NCBI RefSeq assembly: GCF_021228295.1
Contig: NZ_JAJQPD010000003.1
Span: 434,001-498,000, forward strand
From: Agromyces humatus
GTDB lineage: Bacteria; Actinomycetota; Actinomycetes; Actinomycetales; Microbacteriaceae
DNA: 64,000 nt
Direction: 5' to 3'
Part shown: piece by piece, positions 45,490 to 53,975 of the stretch
Layout of the letters: every line of letters begins with the position of its first letter
Numbering within the stretch: the first letter of the stretch is position 1
The notes under the pieces: model-generated
Seen by the model: only the letters and a program-made list of their open reading frames with translations
Databases searched by the model: none
What the model was told of the DNA's origin: nothing
Position numbers and translations under genes: made by a program

Positions 45490-46575
45490 ATGACGACGGA
45501 ACAGCACGACGCGACCACGGCCTTCGCCGAGCGGGTGTTCGCCGACACCCTCGGAGCGTTCGGGGTGATGAGCATCTACCTCGGCGACCGGCTCGGCTGG
45601 TACCGCGCGCTCGCCGACGACGGGCCGCTCGACGCGCCCACGCTCGCCGAGCGCACCGGAACCCAGGAGCGCTACGCCCGCGAGTGGCTCGAGCAGCAGG
45701 CGGTGTACGGCGTGCTCACCGTCGACGACCCCGATGCCGCCGCATCCGCCCGACGGTTCGCACTGCCTCCGGCGCACGCCGACGCGCTCGTGAACCCCGA
45801 CTCGCTCGACTACGTCTCCCCGCTCGGGCGCTTCATCGCCGCGGCCGGCGCGCAGCTCGGCGCGCTGCTCGACGCGTACCGCTCGGGCGGCGGCGTCTCG
45901 TGGGCGCAGCTCGGCGACGAGGCCCGATGGGCGCAGGGAGACATCAACCGGCCGTGGTTCCTGCACCGGCTCGGCGACGCGCTCGCGGGCGTGGCCTCAC
46001 TGCATGAGGTGCTCTCGCGACCGGGAGCGCGCATCGCCGACATCGGCATGGGGCACGGCTGGTCGTCGATCGCGCTCGCCCGCGCGTACCCGTCGGCACG
46101 AGTCGAGGGCTTCGATGTCGATGCCGAGTCGGTCGTCGCGGCACGCCGGCACGCCGAGCAGGCCGGCGTCGCCGACCGCGTGCGGTTCCACCACGTCGCG
46201 GGCGAGGGACTGCCGCAGGAGGCCGTCTTCGACGCGGCGTTCGTGTTCGAGGCGCTGCACGACATGCCGTTCCCCGTCGAGGTGCTCACCACGATCAGGC
46301 GCGCCGTGAAGCCCGACGGCGAGGTCGTGATCATGGACGAGGCGGTCGCCGAGGCGTTCGCACCCGACGGCGACGAGGTCGAGCGCGTCATGTACGGGTA
46401 CAGCATCTTCATGTGCCTGCCCGACGGGCTCTCCACGCCCGGTTCGGTCGGCACGGGCACCGTCATGCGGCCGTCGACGCTCGACCGTTACGCGCACGAG
46501 GCCGGGTTCTCGGGTACCGAGATCCTGCCGATCGAGGGGTTCGCCGCGTTCCGATTCACGCGACTGCTGCACTGA
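45490..46575 (+). CDS. class I SAM-dependent methyltransferase with winged-helix N-terminus
   Basis: A 361-residue methyltransferase like mycobacterial Rv2258c and transcription-regulator-like methyltransferases: N-terminal winged helix for dimerisation (LGDRLGWYRALADDGPLDAPTLAERTGTQERYAREWLEQQAVYGVL), then a Rossmann domain with SAM motif I (ARIADIGMGHGWSSIALA), acidic motif II (GFDVDAES) and FDAAFVFEALHDMP. The acceptor is unknown. AAGGAG is 7 nt before the ATG at 45490. It sits between the GntR regulator and chdC; a link to heme is not supported. Confidence 0.88.
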   Translation: MTTEQHDATTAFAERVFADTLGAFGVMSIYLGDRLGWYRALADDGPLDAPTLAERTGTQERYAREWLEQQAVYGVLTVDDPDAAASARRFALPPAHADALVNPDSLDYVSPLGRFIAAAGAQLGALLDAYRSGGGVSWAQLGDEARWAQGDINRPWFLHRLGDALAGVASLHEVLSRPGARIADIGMGHGWSSIALARAYPSARVEGFDVDAESVVAARRHAEQAGVADRVRFHHVAGEGLPQEAVFDAAFVFEALHDMPFPVEVLTTIRRAVKPDGEVVIMDEAVAEAFAPDGDEVERVMYGYSIFMCLPDGLSTPGSVGTGTVMRPSTLDRYAHEAGFSGTEILPIEGFAAFRFTRLLH

Positions 46576-46663
46576 TCGGATGTCCCGCATCGGCGTCCGG
46601 GCCGACCACGGGTCATCCGCCATCGCTTTTGGCCGTTCGGCGGGAAAGGGGGAGACTGGAGAC

Positions 46664-47401
46664 ATGTCTACCCCCGCTGCCGAGGCGGCAGCCGACGCGC
46701 ACCGTCCAGAATCCGAATCCGGCGAGTCACCCGAGGGGTTCACGGTCTTCGCCGTGCTCCGACGTGATCCGTCACGTCCCGACGACCTCGACGGGCACGA
46801 CGTGCCACGCTTCGTGCGCGAGCTCGACGACATCATCGGTCTCGTCGAGAACGAAGACGTGACGCTCCGCGGCATCTACGACGTATCGGGGCTGCGAGCC
46901 GACGCCGACGTGATGCTGTGGCTGCACGGACCCACGGCCGAAGGCCTGCAGTGGGCCATCCGCGAGATCCGCCGTTCGCGCCTCTTCCGGGCGCTCCTGC
47001 CCACGTGGAACGCGATGGGCGTGCACCGCGACGCCGAGTTCAACAAGGCGCACGTCCCCGGCTTCCTGCGGGGTGTCGAGCCCAAGCAGTGGCTCACCAT
47101 CTACCCCTTCGTGCGCAGCTACGAGTGGTACCTGCTGCCGCCCGAAGAGCGCGGGCGCATGCTCGCCGAGCACGGACGAGCCGGTGCGGCATTCACAGGC
47201 GTCATCGCCAACACCGTGGCGTCGTTCGCGCTCGGCGACTACGAGTGGCTGCTGCCGCTCGAGGCCGACGACCTCGCCGACCTCGTCGACCTCATGCGCG
47301 ACCTGCGCGCCACCGATGCCCGCCGCCACGTGCGCGAAGAGGTGCCGTTCTACACGGGCCGTCGCATCACGACGGCCGAGCTCGTCGAGGTGGTGCAGTA
47401 G
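46664..47401 (+). CDS. chdC: coproheme decarboxylase
   Basis: A 245-residue ChdC (HemQ). It makes heme b from Fe-coproporphyrin III by two H2O2-dependent decarboxylations of propionates 2 and 4, the last step of the coproporphyrin-dependent pathway of Actinobacteria and Firmicutes. Ferredoxin-like ChdC fold: FTVFAVLRRD, GIYDVSGLRADADVMLWLHG, the Tyr-bearing IYPFVRSYEWYLLP (Tyr147 is the presumptive radical residue) and the proximal His (about 170) in MLAEHGRAG. The actinobacterial form, with RSYEWYLL. First gene of the chdC-cpfC-hemC-hemD unit; its TAG overlaps the next GTG (TAGTG). Confidence 0.95.
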   Translation: MSTPAAEAAADAHRPESESGESPEGFTVFAVLRRDPSRPDDLDGHDVPRFVRELDDIIGLVENEDVTLRGIYDVSGLRADADVMLWLHGPTAEGLQWAIREIRRSRLFRALLPTWNAMGVHRDAEFNKAHVPGFLRGVEPKQWLTIYPFVRSYEWYLLPPEERGRMLAEHGRAGAAFTGVIANTVASFALGDYEWLLPLEADDLADLVDLMRDLRATDARRHVREEVPFYTGRRITTAELVEVVQ

Positions 47402-48690
47402 TGGTCGCGGTGAACCTCGGCGCCACCGACGCACCTGGCGACCCAGGGGCTGCGAACTCAGCCGCGGCGAACCGCGGACACAAGCCCGGCCCCGCGTCAT
47501 CCGCACCCTGCGCGGTGGGGGCCATCGTGCCGGGCGCGACGCATGCCGCACAGCAGGGGCCCGAGCACGTCGCCGAGCCGGTCGCCTACGACGCGATCCT
47601 GCTCGCCGGGTTCGGCGGGCCCGAGGGCCAAGACGACGTGATCCCGTTCCTGCGGAACGTCACGAGCGGTCGCGGAATCCCCGACGAGCGGCTCGAAGAG
47701 GTCGCCCACCACTATCGCCACTTCGGGGGCGTCAGCCCGATCAACGAGCACAACCGCGAGTTGAAGGCCGCGCTCGAGGCCGAGCTCGCGAGTCGTGGCC
47801 TCGAACTGCCCGTGCTCTGGGGCAACCGCAACTGGGACCCGTACCTCAACGACGCGCTCGCCGAGGCGAAAAAGGCGGGTTACACGAAGCTCATCGCGGT
47901 CGCGACGAGTGCGTACAGCTCGTACTCGAGCTGCCGCCAGTACCGCGAGGACTTCGCCGATGCGCTCGCCGACACCGGCCTCGGCGACGGCCCCGATGCC
48001 ATCCAGATCGACAAGGTGCGTCAGTTCTTCGACCACCCCGGCTTCGTGCAGCCGTTCATCGAGGGTGTGCGCGACGGGATCGCCCAGCTCGAGGCATCCG
48101 TCGACGGCCTCGACCGCGCCACCCAGGTCGAGGTGCTGTTCGCCACGCACTCGATCCCGTCGACCGATGCCGCGAAGTCCGGCCCGGCCGAGCGCGGCTT
48201 CGGCGAGGGCGGCGCCTATGCCGCCCAGCACCGCGCGGTCGCCGAGGTCGTCATGCGCGAGGCGGGCGCCGCCGACGTGCCGTGGCAGCTCGTGTACCAG
48301 TCGCGCTCGGGGCCGCCCTCGATGCCGTGGCTCGAACCCGACATCAACGACGCGATCGAGCAGCTTCCGGCAGCCGGCCGCCGGGCCGTGGTCATCGTGC
48401 CGCTGGGGTTCGTGAGCGACCACATGGAGGTGCTCTGGGACCTCGACAACGAGGCGCTCGAGACCGCGGGCGAGCACGGCCTCGCCGCCGTGCGCGTGCC
48501 GACGCCCGGCACCCACCCGGCCTATGTCGCCGGCCTCGTCGACCTCGTGCTCGAGCGAGTGAACGGCACGCCGGTCGCCGAGCGCCCGGCCGTCACCGAG
48601 CTGGGGCCCTGGTACGACGTCTGCCGACCGGGCTGCTGCGAGAACGTGCGCCTGGGCTTCCGCCCGGCGCTGGCGGGGATCGCACCATGA
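47401..48690 (+). CDS. cpfC: coproporphyrin ferrochelatase
   Basis: A 429-residue ferrochelatase (CpfC, formerly HemH) inserting Fe(II) into coproporphyrin III. Catalytic His250 (FATHSIPS) and Glu343 (SDHMEVLWDLD) are present, with GGVSPINEHN earlier. Four cysteines, Cys178 (YSSCRQY) and Cys408/Cys412/Cys413 (VCRPGCCE), are placed as the ligands of the [2Fe-2S] cluster known in actinobacterial enzymes. The first about 60 residues (VVAVNLGATDAPGDPG... to HVAEPVA) are low-complexity and lie ahead of the usual start YDAILLAGFGGPEG. GTG 47401 overlaps the chdC stop; an internal start cannot be excluded. Confidence 0.94.
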   Translation: MVAVNLGATDAPGDPGAANSAAANRGHKPGPASSAPCAVGAIVPGATHAAQQGPEHVAEPVAYDAILLAGFGGPEGQDDVIPFLRNVTSGRGIPDERLEEVAHHYRHFGGVSPINEHNRELKAALEAELASRGLELPVLWGNRNWDPYLNDALAEAKKAGYTKLIAVATSAYSSYSSCRQYREDFADALADTGLGDGPDAIQIDKVRQFFDHPGFVQPFIEGVRDGIAQLEASVDGLDRATQVEVLFATHSIPSTDAAKSGPAERGFGEGGAYAAQHRAVAEVVMREAGAADVPWQLVYQSRSGPPSMPWLEPDINDAIEQLPAAGRRAVVIVPLGFVSDHMEVLWDLDNEALETAGEHGLAAVRVPTPGTHPAYVAGLVDLVLERVNGTPVAERPAVTELGPWYDVCRPGCCENVRLGFRPALAGIAP

Positions 48691-49646
48691 CGCCCAACAG
48701 CACCATTCGGGTCGGCACGCGGGGCAGCGCGCTCGCGATGGCGCAGACGCGCCAGATCGCCGACCGCATCGCCAAGGCCGCGAAGGCCGAGATCGAACTC
48801 GTGCCGATCACGACCCACGGTGACACGTCGCGGGCATCCCTCGCCGAGATCGGCGGCACGGGAGTGTTCGCGGCGGCACTGCGCGAAGCGCTCCTGGCCG
48901 ACGAGTGCGACGTCGTGGTGCACTCCCTGAAAGACCTGCCGACCGCCGAACACCCGGGCCTTCGGCTCGGCGCCGTGCCGAAGCGCGTCGATGCGCGTGA
49001 CGTGCTCTGCGCTCGCGACGGGATGACCCTCGCGGCGCTGCCCGAGGGCGCCCGCGTCGGCACGGGCTCGCCGCGACGCATCGCGCAGCTCGGTGCGGCC
49101 AGGCCCGACATCGTCGCCGTCGACATCCGCGGCAACGTCGACACCCGGCTCGGCAAGGTCGAATCGGGCGAGCTCGACGCCGTCATCCTCGCCGCCGCCG
49201 GCCTCAGCCGTCTCGGTCGACTCGATGCCGCGACCGACCACCTCGAACTCGCCGACTGGCCGACCGCACCCGGTCAGGGCGCCCTCGCCATCGAGGTGCG
49301 GCGCGAGCGCGGCGACCGTGATCTCGAACGGGCGCTCGAGGCGATCGATCACGGCACCACGCGTGCGACCGTGCTCGCCGAACGCCGCGTGCTCTCGGGG
49401 CTCGAAGCCGGGTGCTCGGCGCCGGTGGGGGCGACCGCCTTCATCGACGACGAACTTCTGTTCCTGACGGCGAGCGTGTACAGTGCCGACGGGAGCCGCC
49501 GACTCACCAGTTCGCACGCGGCCACCCCCGAAAGCCGCTCGGCCGCCGATCTGGCAGACGCGGCACGCGACGTCGCCGACCGCGCCGTCGCCGAACTCCT
49601 CGGCAACGGTGCCGCCGACCTCGTGCCCCCTGAGGAGCAGCCGTGA
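48687..49646 (+). CDS. hemC: hydroxymethylbilane synthase (porphobilinogen deaminase)
   Basis: A 319-residue HemC that links four porphobilinogens into hydroxymethylbilane. Signatures: RVGTRGSALAMAQTRQIAD, THGDTSRASLAEIGGTGVF, HSLKDLPT, GTGSPRRIAQL and the dipyrromethane cofactor Cys243 (SGLEAGCSAPVG). Length normal. ATG 48687 overlaps the cpfC TGA (ATGA), so it is coupled. A longer in-frame ORF upstream (from 47073) is a shadow of cpfC. Confidence 0.96.
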   Translation: MTPNSTIRVGTRGSALAMAQTRQIADRIAKAAKAEIELVPITTHGDTSRASLAEIGGTGVFAAALREALLADECDVVVHSLKDLPTAEHPGLRLGAVPKRVDARDVLCARDGMTLAALPEGARVGTGSPRRIAQLGAARPDIVAVDIRGNVDTRLGKVESGELDAVILAAAGLSRLGRLDAATDHLELADWPTAPGQGALAIEVRRERGDRDLERALEAIDHGTTRATVLAERRVLSGLEAGCSAPVGATAFIDDELLFLTASVYSADGSRRLTSSHAATPESRSAADLADAARDVADRAVAELLGNGAADLVPPEEQP

Positions 49647-50458
49647 CTGAATTCGAACCGATGACGGGTGCCATCAACCTGCCGGCTGCGGGCGGCGGCA
49701 AGCCGCTCGCCGGATGGAAGGTGCTCGTGCCTCGCGGCGGGCCCTGGGGCGACGGCGTCGCGGCAGCACTGCGCGCCCGCGGTGCGTCGCCCGTCATCGC
49801 GCCGTTGATCAACTTCGCGCCCGCCGACGACCAGCAGGCGCTCGTCGCAGCACTCGAGAAGCTCGCCGCGGGGCGATTCGACTGGGTGACGGTCACGAGT
49901 GCGACGACCGTCGACGTGCTCGCGTCGTACGGCGCCGTGATCCCCGAGACGACGAAGGTCGCAGCGGTGGGCGAGACCACCGCTGCCGCGCTCGTTGCCG
50001 CGGGGTACCACGCCGACATCGTGCCGTCCGAAGACAACTCGGCCGCAGGTCTGCTCGAGGAGTGGGCGGCCGCCACCGACGGAGCGCGCGGACTGAACGT
50101 GCTCGCCCTGCGGTCGGCGATCGCGAAGCAGGTGCTCTCCATCGGGCTCGCCGAGGCCGGCCACCACGTCGAGGCCGTCGTCGCCTATCGCACGGTCGGG
50201 GTTCCGGTGTCGGCGAAGGTCGCCGACGATGTGCGCGCCGGCAATGTGCGCGCAGTGCTCGTCACGTCGGGCAGCGTCGCCGAGCAGGTGCAGCAGCAGC
50301 TCGGCCCGATCCCCGAGACGATCCTCGTCGCCGCCATCGGACCGCAGACCCGCAACGATGCCGCGAAAGTCGGCCTGCGGGTCGACGTGATCGCGCGCGA
50401 GCGCACGGCCGAGTCGCTCATCGACGCGGTCGTCGAGGCCGCGACCGCCCTCGCGTGA
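49643..50458 (+). CDS. hemD: uroporphyrinogen-III synthase
   Basis: A 271-residue HemD that cyclises hydroxymethylbilane with inversion of ring D. The family is weakly conserved, but GWKVLVPRGGPWGDGVAAALRARGA, the mid hinge DWVTVTSATTVDVL, VAAVGETTAAALVAAGYHADIVP, and VLVTSGSVAEQVQQ fit the two-domain HemD fold, and the position between hemC and hemB settles it. GTG 49643 overlaps the hemC stop (GTGA). Length normal. Confidence 0.94.
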   Translation: MTEFEPMTGAINLPAAGGGKPLAGWKVLVPRGGPWGDGVAAALRARGASPVIAPLINFAPADDQQALVAALEKLAAGRFDWVTVTSATTVDVLASYGAVIPETTKVAAVGETTAAALVAAGYHADIVPSEDNSAAGLLEEWAAATDGARGLNVLALRSAIAKQVLSIGLAEAGHHVEAVVAYRTVGVPVSAKVADDVRAGNVRAVLVTSGSVAEQVQQQLGPIPETILVAAIGPQTRNDAAKVGLRVDVIARERTAESLIDAVVEAATALA

Positions 50459-50478
50459 CCCACTCAGCCGCGGCGACG

Positions 50479-50484
50479 TAGGCT
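50479..50484 (+). promoter_or_regulatory. -10 element for leaderless hemB
   Basis: TAGGCT, 6 nt, GTG 50491. This suggests hemB-hemL can be transcribed separately from chdC-hemD. Confidence 0.55.
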
Positions 50485-50490
50485 GGTTCG

Positions 50491-51489
50491 GTGAGTTCCA
50501 CGCCGCTTCCCCGTGTCCGTCCGCGTCGACTCCGAGAGACCCCGGCCCTGCGTCGCCTCGTCTCCGAGACCCGCCTGCACCCCGCCGATCTCGTGCTGCC
50601 GGTGTTCGTGCGCGAGGGCGTGAGCGCCCCGGTGCCGATCACGTCGATGCCGGGTGTCGTGCAGCACTCGCTCGAGAGCCTGCCCGAGGCCGTCGATGCG
50701 GCCGCGGCTGCGGGGCTCGGCGGTGTCATGCTCTTCGGCGTGCCCGAGGTGCGCGATGCGCGCGGCTCGGGGGCCACCGACCCCGACGGCATCCTCAACG
50801 TCGCGACGAGGGTCGCGGTCGAGGCATCCGCCGGCCGCCTCGTCGTGCAGACCGACCTCTGCCTCGACGAGTTCACCGACCACGGCCACTGCGGCGTGCT
50901 CGACCACCGCGGCCGCGTCGACAACGACGCGACCCTCGAGCGGTACGCGGCGATGGCGCTCGAGCAGTCGCGCGCAGGGTCCGAGCTGCTCGGCCTCAGC
51001 GGCATGATGGACGGCCAGGTCGCCGCCGTCCGCGATGCCCTCGACGACGCCGGGTTCACCGACACCGCGGTGCTCGCGTACTCGGCGAAGTACGCCTCCG
51101 CCTACTACGGGCCGTTCCGTGACGCGGTCGAGTCGACTCTCGAGGGCGACCGCCGCTCGTACCAACTCGACCCCGGTAACCGGCGTGAGGGGTTGCGCGA
51201 GGCGCTGATCGACATCGACGAGGGCGCCGACGTCGTCATGGTGAAGCCGGCCGGCAGTTACCTCGACGTGCTCGCCGACGTGGCCGCCGCGAGCGAGGTC
51301 CCCGTCTGGGCCTACCAGGTCTCGGGGGAGTACTCGATGATCGAGGCCGCCGCCGCGCACGGCTGGATCGATCGCAAGCGGGCCGTCGTCGAATCGGTAC
51401 GGGGCATCCGCCGGGCAGGCGCCGACGCCGTCCTCACGTACTGGGCCGTAGAGCTCGCCGAATGGATCCGGAACGGAGACACGGAATGA
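50491..51489 (+). CDS. hemB: porphobilinogen synthase (delta-aminolevulinate dehydratase)
   Basis: A 332-residue ALA dehydratase. Schiff-base lysines Lys200 ([13 protein letters not shown]) and Lys252 ([12 protein letters not shown]) are present. The metal site reads Cys124-Leu-Asp126-...-Cys134 ([14 protein letters not shown]): the first and third Cys of the zinc site remain while the middle one is Asp, a mixed type between Zn and Mg enzymes seen in actinobacteria from memory. Leaderless start at GTG 50491 after TAGGCT, 32 bp beyond hemD. The last codons overlap the hemL ATG (ATGA). Confidence 0.95.
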   Translation: MSSTPLPRVRPRRLRETPALRRLVSETRLHPADLVLPVFVREGVSAPVPITSMPGVVQHSLESLPEAVDAAAAAGLGGVMLFGVPEVRDARGSGATDPDGILNVATRVAVEASAGRLVVQTDLCLDEFTDHGHCGVLDHRGRVDNDATLERYAAMALEQSRAGSELLGLSGMMDGQVAAVRDALDDAGFTDTAVLAYSAKYASAYYGPFRDAVESTLEGDRRSYQLDPGNRREGLREALIDIDEGADVVMVKPAGSYLDVLADVAAASEVPVWAYQVSGEYSMIEAAAAHGWIDRKRAVVESVRGIRRAGADAVLTYWAVELAEWIRNGDTE

Positions 51490-52958
51490 CCGAGACGCCG
51501 GGTTTCGAGACGGCTCCTTCGTCGCCTCCTCAACCCACTCGACCGTCGTCTCGCGGTTTCGAGACGGCTCCTTCGTCGCCTCCTCAACCCACTCGACCGT
51601 CGTCTCGCGGTTTCGAGACGGCTCCTTCGTCGCCTCCTCAACCCACCAACGCCGACCTCTTCGCCCGTGCCCAGGCCGCGATCCCGGGCGGGGTGAACTC
51701 GCCCGTGCGCGCCTTCCGCTCGGTGGGCGGCACGCCGCGCTTCCTCGTGTCGGCGCGCGGCCCGTACGTCACCGACGCCGAGGGGCGCGAGTACGTCGAC
51801 CTCGTCGCCGGGTGGGGGCCCGCGATCCTGGGTCACGCCGATCCGCGGGTCATCGAGGCGGTGACGGATGCCGCGGGCCGCGGCCTCTCGTTCGGCTCGT
51901 CGACCCCGGCCGAGACCGAGCTGGCCGAGCTCGTCGAGGCCCGCGTCGCCCCGGTCGAGCAGCTGCGGCTCGTCTCGACGGGCACCGAGGCGACCATGAG
52001 CGCGATCCGGCTCGCACGCGGGTTCACCGGCCGCGACCTGCTCGTGAAGTTCGCCGGGCACTACCACGGTCACTCCGACGGGCTGCTCGCCGAGGCCGGC
52101 TCGGGCCTTGCGACGTTCGCGCTCCCGGGCTCGGCCGGCGTGCCCGCCGACATCGCCGCGCTCACCCTGGTCGTGCCCTACAACGACCTCGACGCGCTCG
52201 CCGCGGTGTTCGCCGAGCATGGTGACCGCATCGCGGCCGTCATCGTCGAGGCGGCCGCGGCGAACATGGGCGTCGTGCCGCCGCTGCCCGGGTTCAACCG
52301 GGCGCTCGTCGAGCTCGCGCACCAGCACGGGGCGCTCGTCATCAGCGATGAAGTGCTCACCGGCTTCCGCGTCTCGGCGGCCGGTTGGTGGGGTCTCGAG
52401 GCCGTCACCGACGGCGCCTACACGCCCGACCTCATGACGTTCGGCAAGGTCATCGGCGGCGGCATGCCGGTCGCCGCACTCGGCGGGCGCGCCGAGATCA
52501 TGCAGCGCCTCGCACCGCTCGGCCCGGTGTACCAGGCCGGCACCCTCTCGGGCAACCCGGTCGCGGTCGCGGCCGGCATCGCGACGCTGCGGGCGGCCGA
52601 CGACGAGGTCTACGCCCGCCTCGACGCCACCGCGTCGATCATCGGCGCGGCGGTCTCCGATGCGCTCGCTGCCGAGGGGGTCGCGCACCGGGTGCAGCAT
52701 GCCGGCAGCCTGTTCAGCTTCGTGTTCGGCGCCGAGGCGGCGGGCGCCGAGGTGCGCGACTACGCGACCGTGCAGCGACAGGAGGCCTGGCGCTACGCAC
52801 CGTTCTTCCACGCGATGCTCGACGCGGGCGTCTCGCTGCCGCCGTCGGTGTTCGAGGCCTGGTTCGTCACGGCCGCGCACGATGAGGCGGCCATCGGCCG
52901 CGTCATCGACGCCCTCCCCGCCGCGGCGCGAGCTGCGGCATCCGCTCGCCCGTCCTGA
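51486..52958 (+). CDS. hemL: glutamate-1-semialdehyde 2,1-aminomutase with repeat-derived N-terminus
   Basis: A 490-residue PLP enzyme converting glutamate-1-semialdehyde to 5-aminolevulinate. Core signatures begin at residue 55: [64 protein letters not shown] and PLP-Lys321 ([12 protein letters not shown]). Length of the core is normal (about 436). The first 54 residues are not: three in-frame copies of an 18-residue unit ([18 protein letters not shown]) translated from a palindromic intergenic-type repeat. The ATG at 51486 overlaps the hemB stop and has GGAG about 8 nt upstream, so the extension should be translated. Confidence 0.95.
   Translation: MTETPGFETAPSSPPQPTRPSSRGFETAPSSPPQPTRPSSRGFETAPSSPPQPTNADLFARAQAAIPGGVNSPVRAFRSVGGTPRFLVSARGPYVTDAEGREYVDLVAGWGPAILGHADPRVIEAVTDAAGRGLSFGSSTPAETELAELVEARVAPVEQLRLVSTGTEATMSAIRLARGFTGRDLLVKFAGHYHGHSDGLLAEAGSGLATFALPGSAGVPADIAALTLVVPYNDLDALAAVFAEHGDRIAAVIVEAAAANMGVVPPLPGFNRALVELAHQHGALVISDEVLTGFRVSAAGWWGLEAVTDGAYTPDLMTFGKVIGGGMPVAALGGRAEIMQRLAPLGPVYQAGTLSGNPVAVAAGIATLRAADDEVYARLDATASIIGAAVSDALAAEGVAHRVQHAGSLFSFVFGAEAAGAEVRDYATVQRQEAWRYAPFFHAMLDAGVSLPPSVFEAWFVTAAHDEAAIGRVIDALPAAARAAASARPS
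51501..51644. repeat. three tandem copies of palindromic repeat in hemL
   Basis: 54-bp units at 51501-51554 and 51555-51608 and a 36-bp partial unit at 51609-51644, all starting GGTTTCGAGACGG and with CTCCTCAACCC at base 26-36. Copies are identical over the shared length, so the amplification is recent. Confidence 0.95.
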
Positions 52959-53038
52959 TCCGAAGCCCCTGCGGAAACCGGCACGATTCCGTTATGTCAT
53001 TGTGGGGTGGCGACACGGCACGCCGCCGCCGCCTCGGG

Positions 53039-53044
53039 CAGGAT
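53039..53044 (+). promoter_or_regulatory. possible -10 element for leaderless gene at 53052
   Basis: CAGGAT, 7 nt, ATG 53052. One mismatch to the TANNNT pattern. Confidence 0.4.
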
Positions 53045-53051
53045 GGAACCT

Positions 53052-53438
53052 ATGGCCCAGCTTCGCGTGCACAACGACCGGATCGAGGTTCACCTCACCC
53101 CGGCCGAGAAGGCGCTCGCGCTGCGCAGCGCCGACCTCGTGGTGCAGCGTGACGACATCCGCTCGGCGACCATCACCGACGACCCGTGGATCTGGATCCG
53201 CGGCATCCGCCGGCGTGGCTCCGAGGTGCCGCTCGTCGTCGCCGTGGGCATGTGGAAGTATCACGGCGGGCGCGACTTCGTGATCGTCAAGGGCAAGCGC
53301 CCGGCGGTCGTGCTCGAGCTCGCCGACGGCGAGTTCACGCGCATCATCCTGAGCACCAATCACGCGGCGACGCTCATCAACCGGCTGAAGCTCCCGATCG
53401 GGCCCGACGAAACCGACGCGCAGACCACGACCGGCTGA
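53052..53438 (+). CDS. PH-domain-like hypothetical protein
   Basis: A 128-residue soluble protein with an all-beta pattern and C-terminal helix like bacterial PH domains: LRVHNDRIEVHLTPAEKAL, DLVVQRDDIRSATITDDPWIWIRGI, GTWKY-like AVGMWKYHGGRDFVIVKGKRPAVVLEL, and FTRIILSTNHAATLINRLK. Related proteins are common in actinobacteria without known function. No transmembrane segment. It follows the heme operon by 93 bp but has its own start site; it is convergent with the DUF1304 gene. Confidence 0.78.
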   Translation: MAQLRVHNDRIEVHLTPAEKALALRSADLVVQRDDIRSATITDDPWIWIRGIRRRGSEVPLVVAVGMWKYHGGRDFVIVKGKRPAVVLELADGEFTRIILSTNHAATLINRLKLPIGPDETDAQTTTG

Positions 53439-53459
53439 ACGCCGCTGGTCTGCCGGGGT

Positions 53460-53843
53460 TCAGGCGGTCATCGCGAAGAGCACGAACCCGATGAGCGGCA
53501 GCGTGCCCTGGATCAGCGCCGCCCGTACATACCCCCGGCCCGTGGTCGTGAGCACGAGTGCGGCGAGCACCATGCACCCGGTCGTGAAGAGCACGAGCGC
53601 CTTGCCCGCGTCGATCGCACCGGCCCAGTACAGCACCAGCCCGAGTGCCGCGCCGATGCCGAGGAACAGGTTGTAGAACCCCTGGTTGTACGCCATCGGC
53701 CGGGTCGTGTCGGCGGCGGTCTGGTCGGCGACGCCGAAGCGCTTCCATGTCGCCGGGCGGGTCCACCAGACGCTCTCCATGAGGAAGATGTAGCCGTGCA
53801 GCAGCGCGGCGAGGGCGACGACGATGCTCGCGATGACGGCCAT
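53460..53843 (-). CDS. DUF1304 family membrane protein
   Basis: A 127-residue protein with four transmembrane helices and family marks: HGYIFLMESVWWTRPATWKRFG, YNQGFYNLFLGIGAALG, and FTTGCMVLAALVL. Function unknown. Minus-strand TAGCAT lies 6 nt before the ATG at 53843, so the gene is leaderless. Confidence 0.9.
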   Translation of the reverse strand: MAVIASIVVALAALLHGYIFLMESVWWTRPATWKRFGVADQTAADTTRPMAYNQGFYNLFLGIGAALGLVLYWAGAIDAGKALVLFTTGCMVLAALVLTTTGRGYVRAALIQGTLPLIGFVLFAMTA

Positions 53844-53849
53844 GCGGCG

Positions 53850-53855
53850 ATGCTA
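53850..53855 (-). promoter_or_regulatory. -10 element for leaderless DUF1304 gene
   Basis: Minus strand TAGCAT, 6 nt before ATG 53843. Confidence 0.6.
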
Positions 53856-53913
53856 CCGCCCGCCTGTTGCGGAATGCGGCAACGTCGGCGACGCCGCGGC
53901 GGTTCGCGGAGGG

Positions 53914-53943
53914 TTGATAGTTAGCTTGGATAGCGAATATGGT
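53914..53943 (+). promoter_or_regulatory. promoter for gene at 53976
   Basis: TTGATA (53914-53919), 18-bp spacer, TATGGT (53938-53943) in one of the few AT-rich patches. An AGGAGGG site then precedes ATG 53976. The best sigma-70-like promoter seen in the window. Confidence 0.6.
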
Positions 53944-53975
53944 TCCGGTGCGGTCTCCGAACGTGCGAGGAGGGC

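Noticed and set aside
51501..51644. hemL repeats as a CRISPR-like array
   Set aside because: The 18-bp stretch between repeat cores is identical in each copy, so there are no spacers; the array is in frame.
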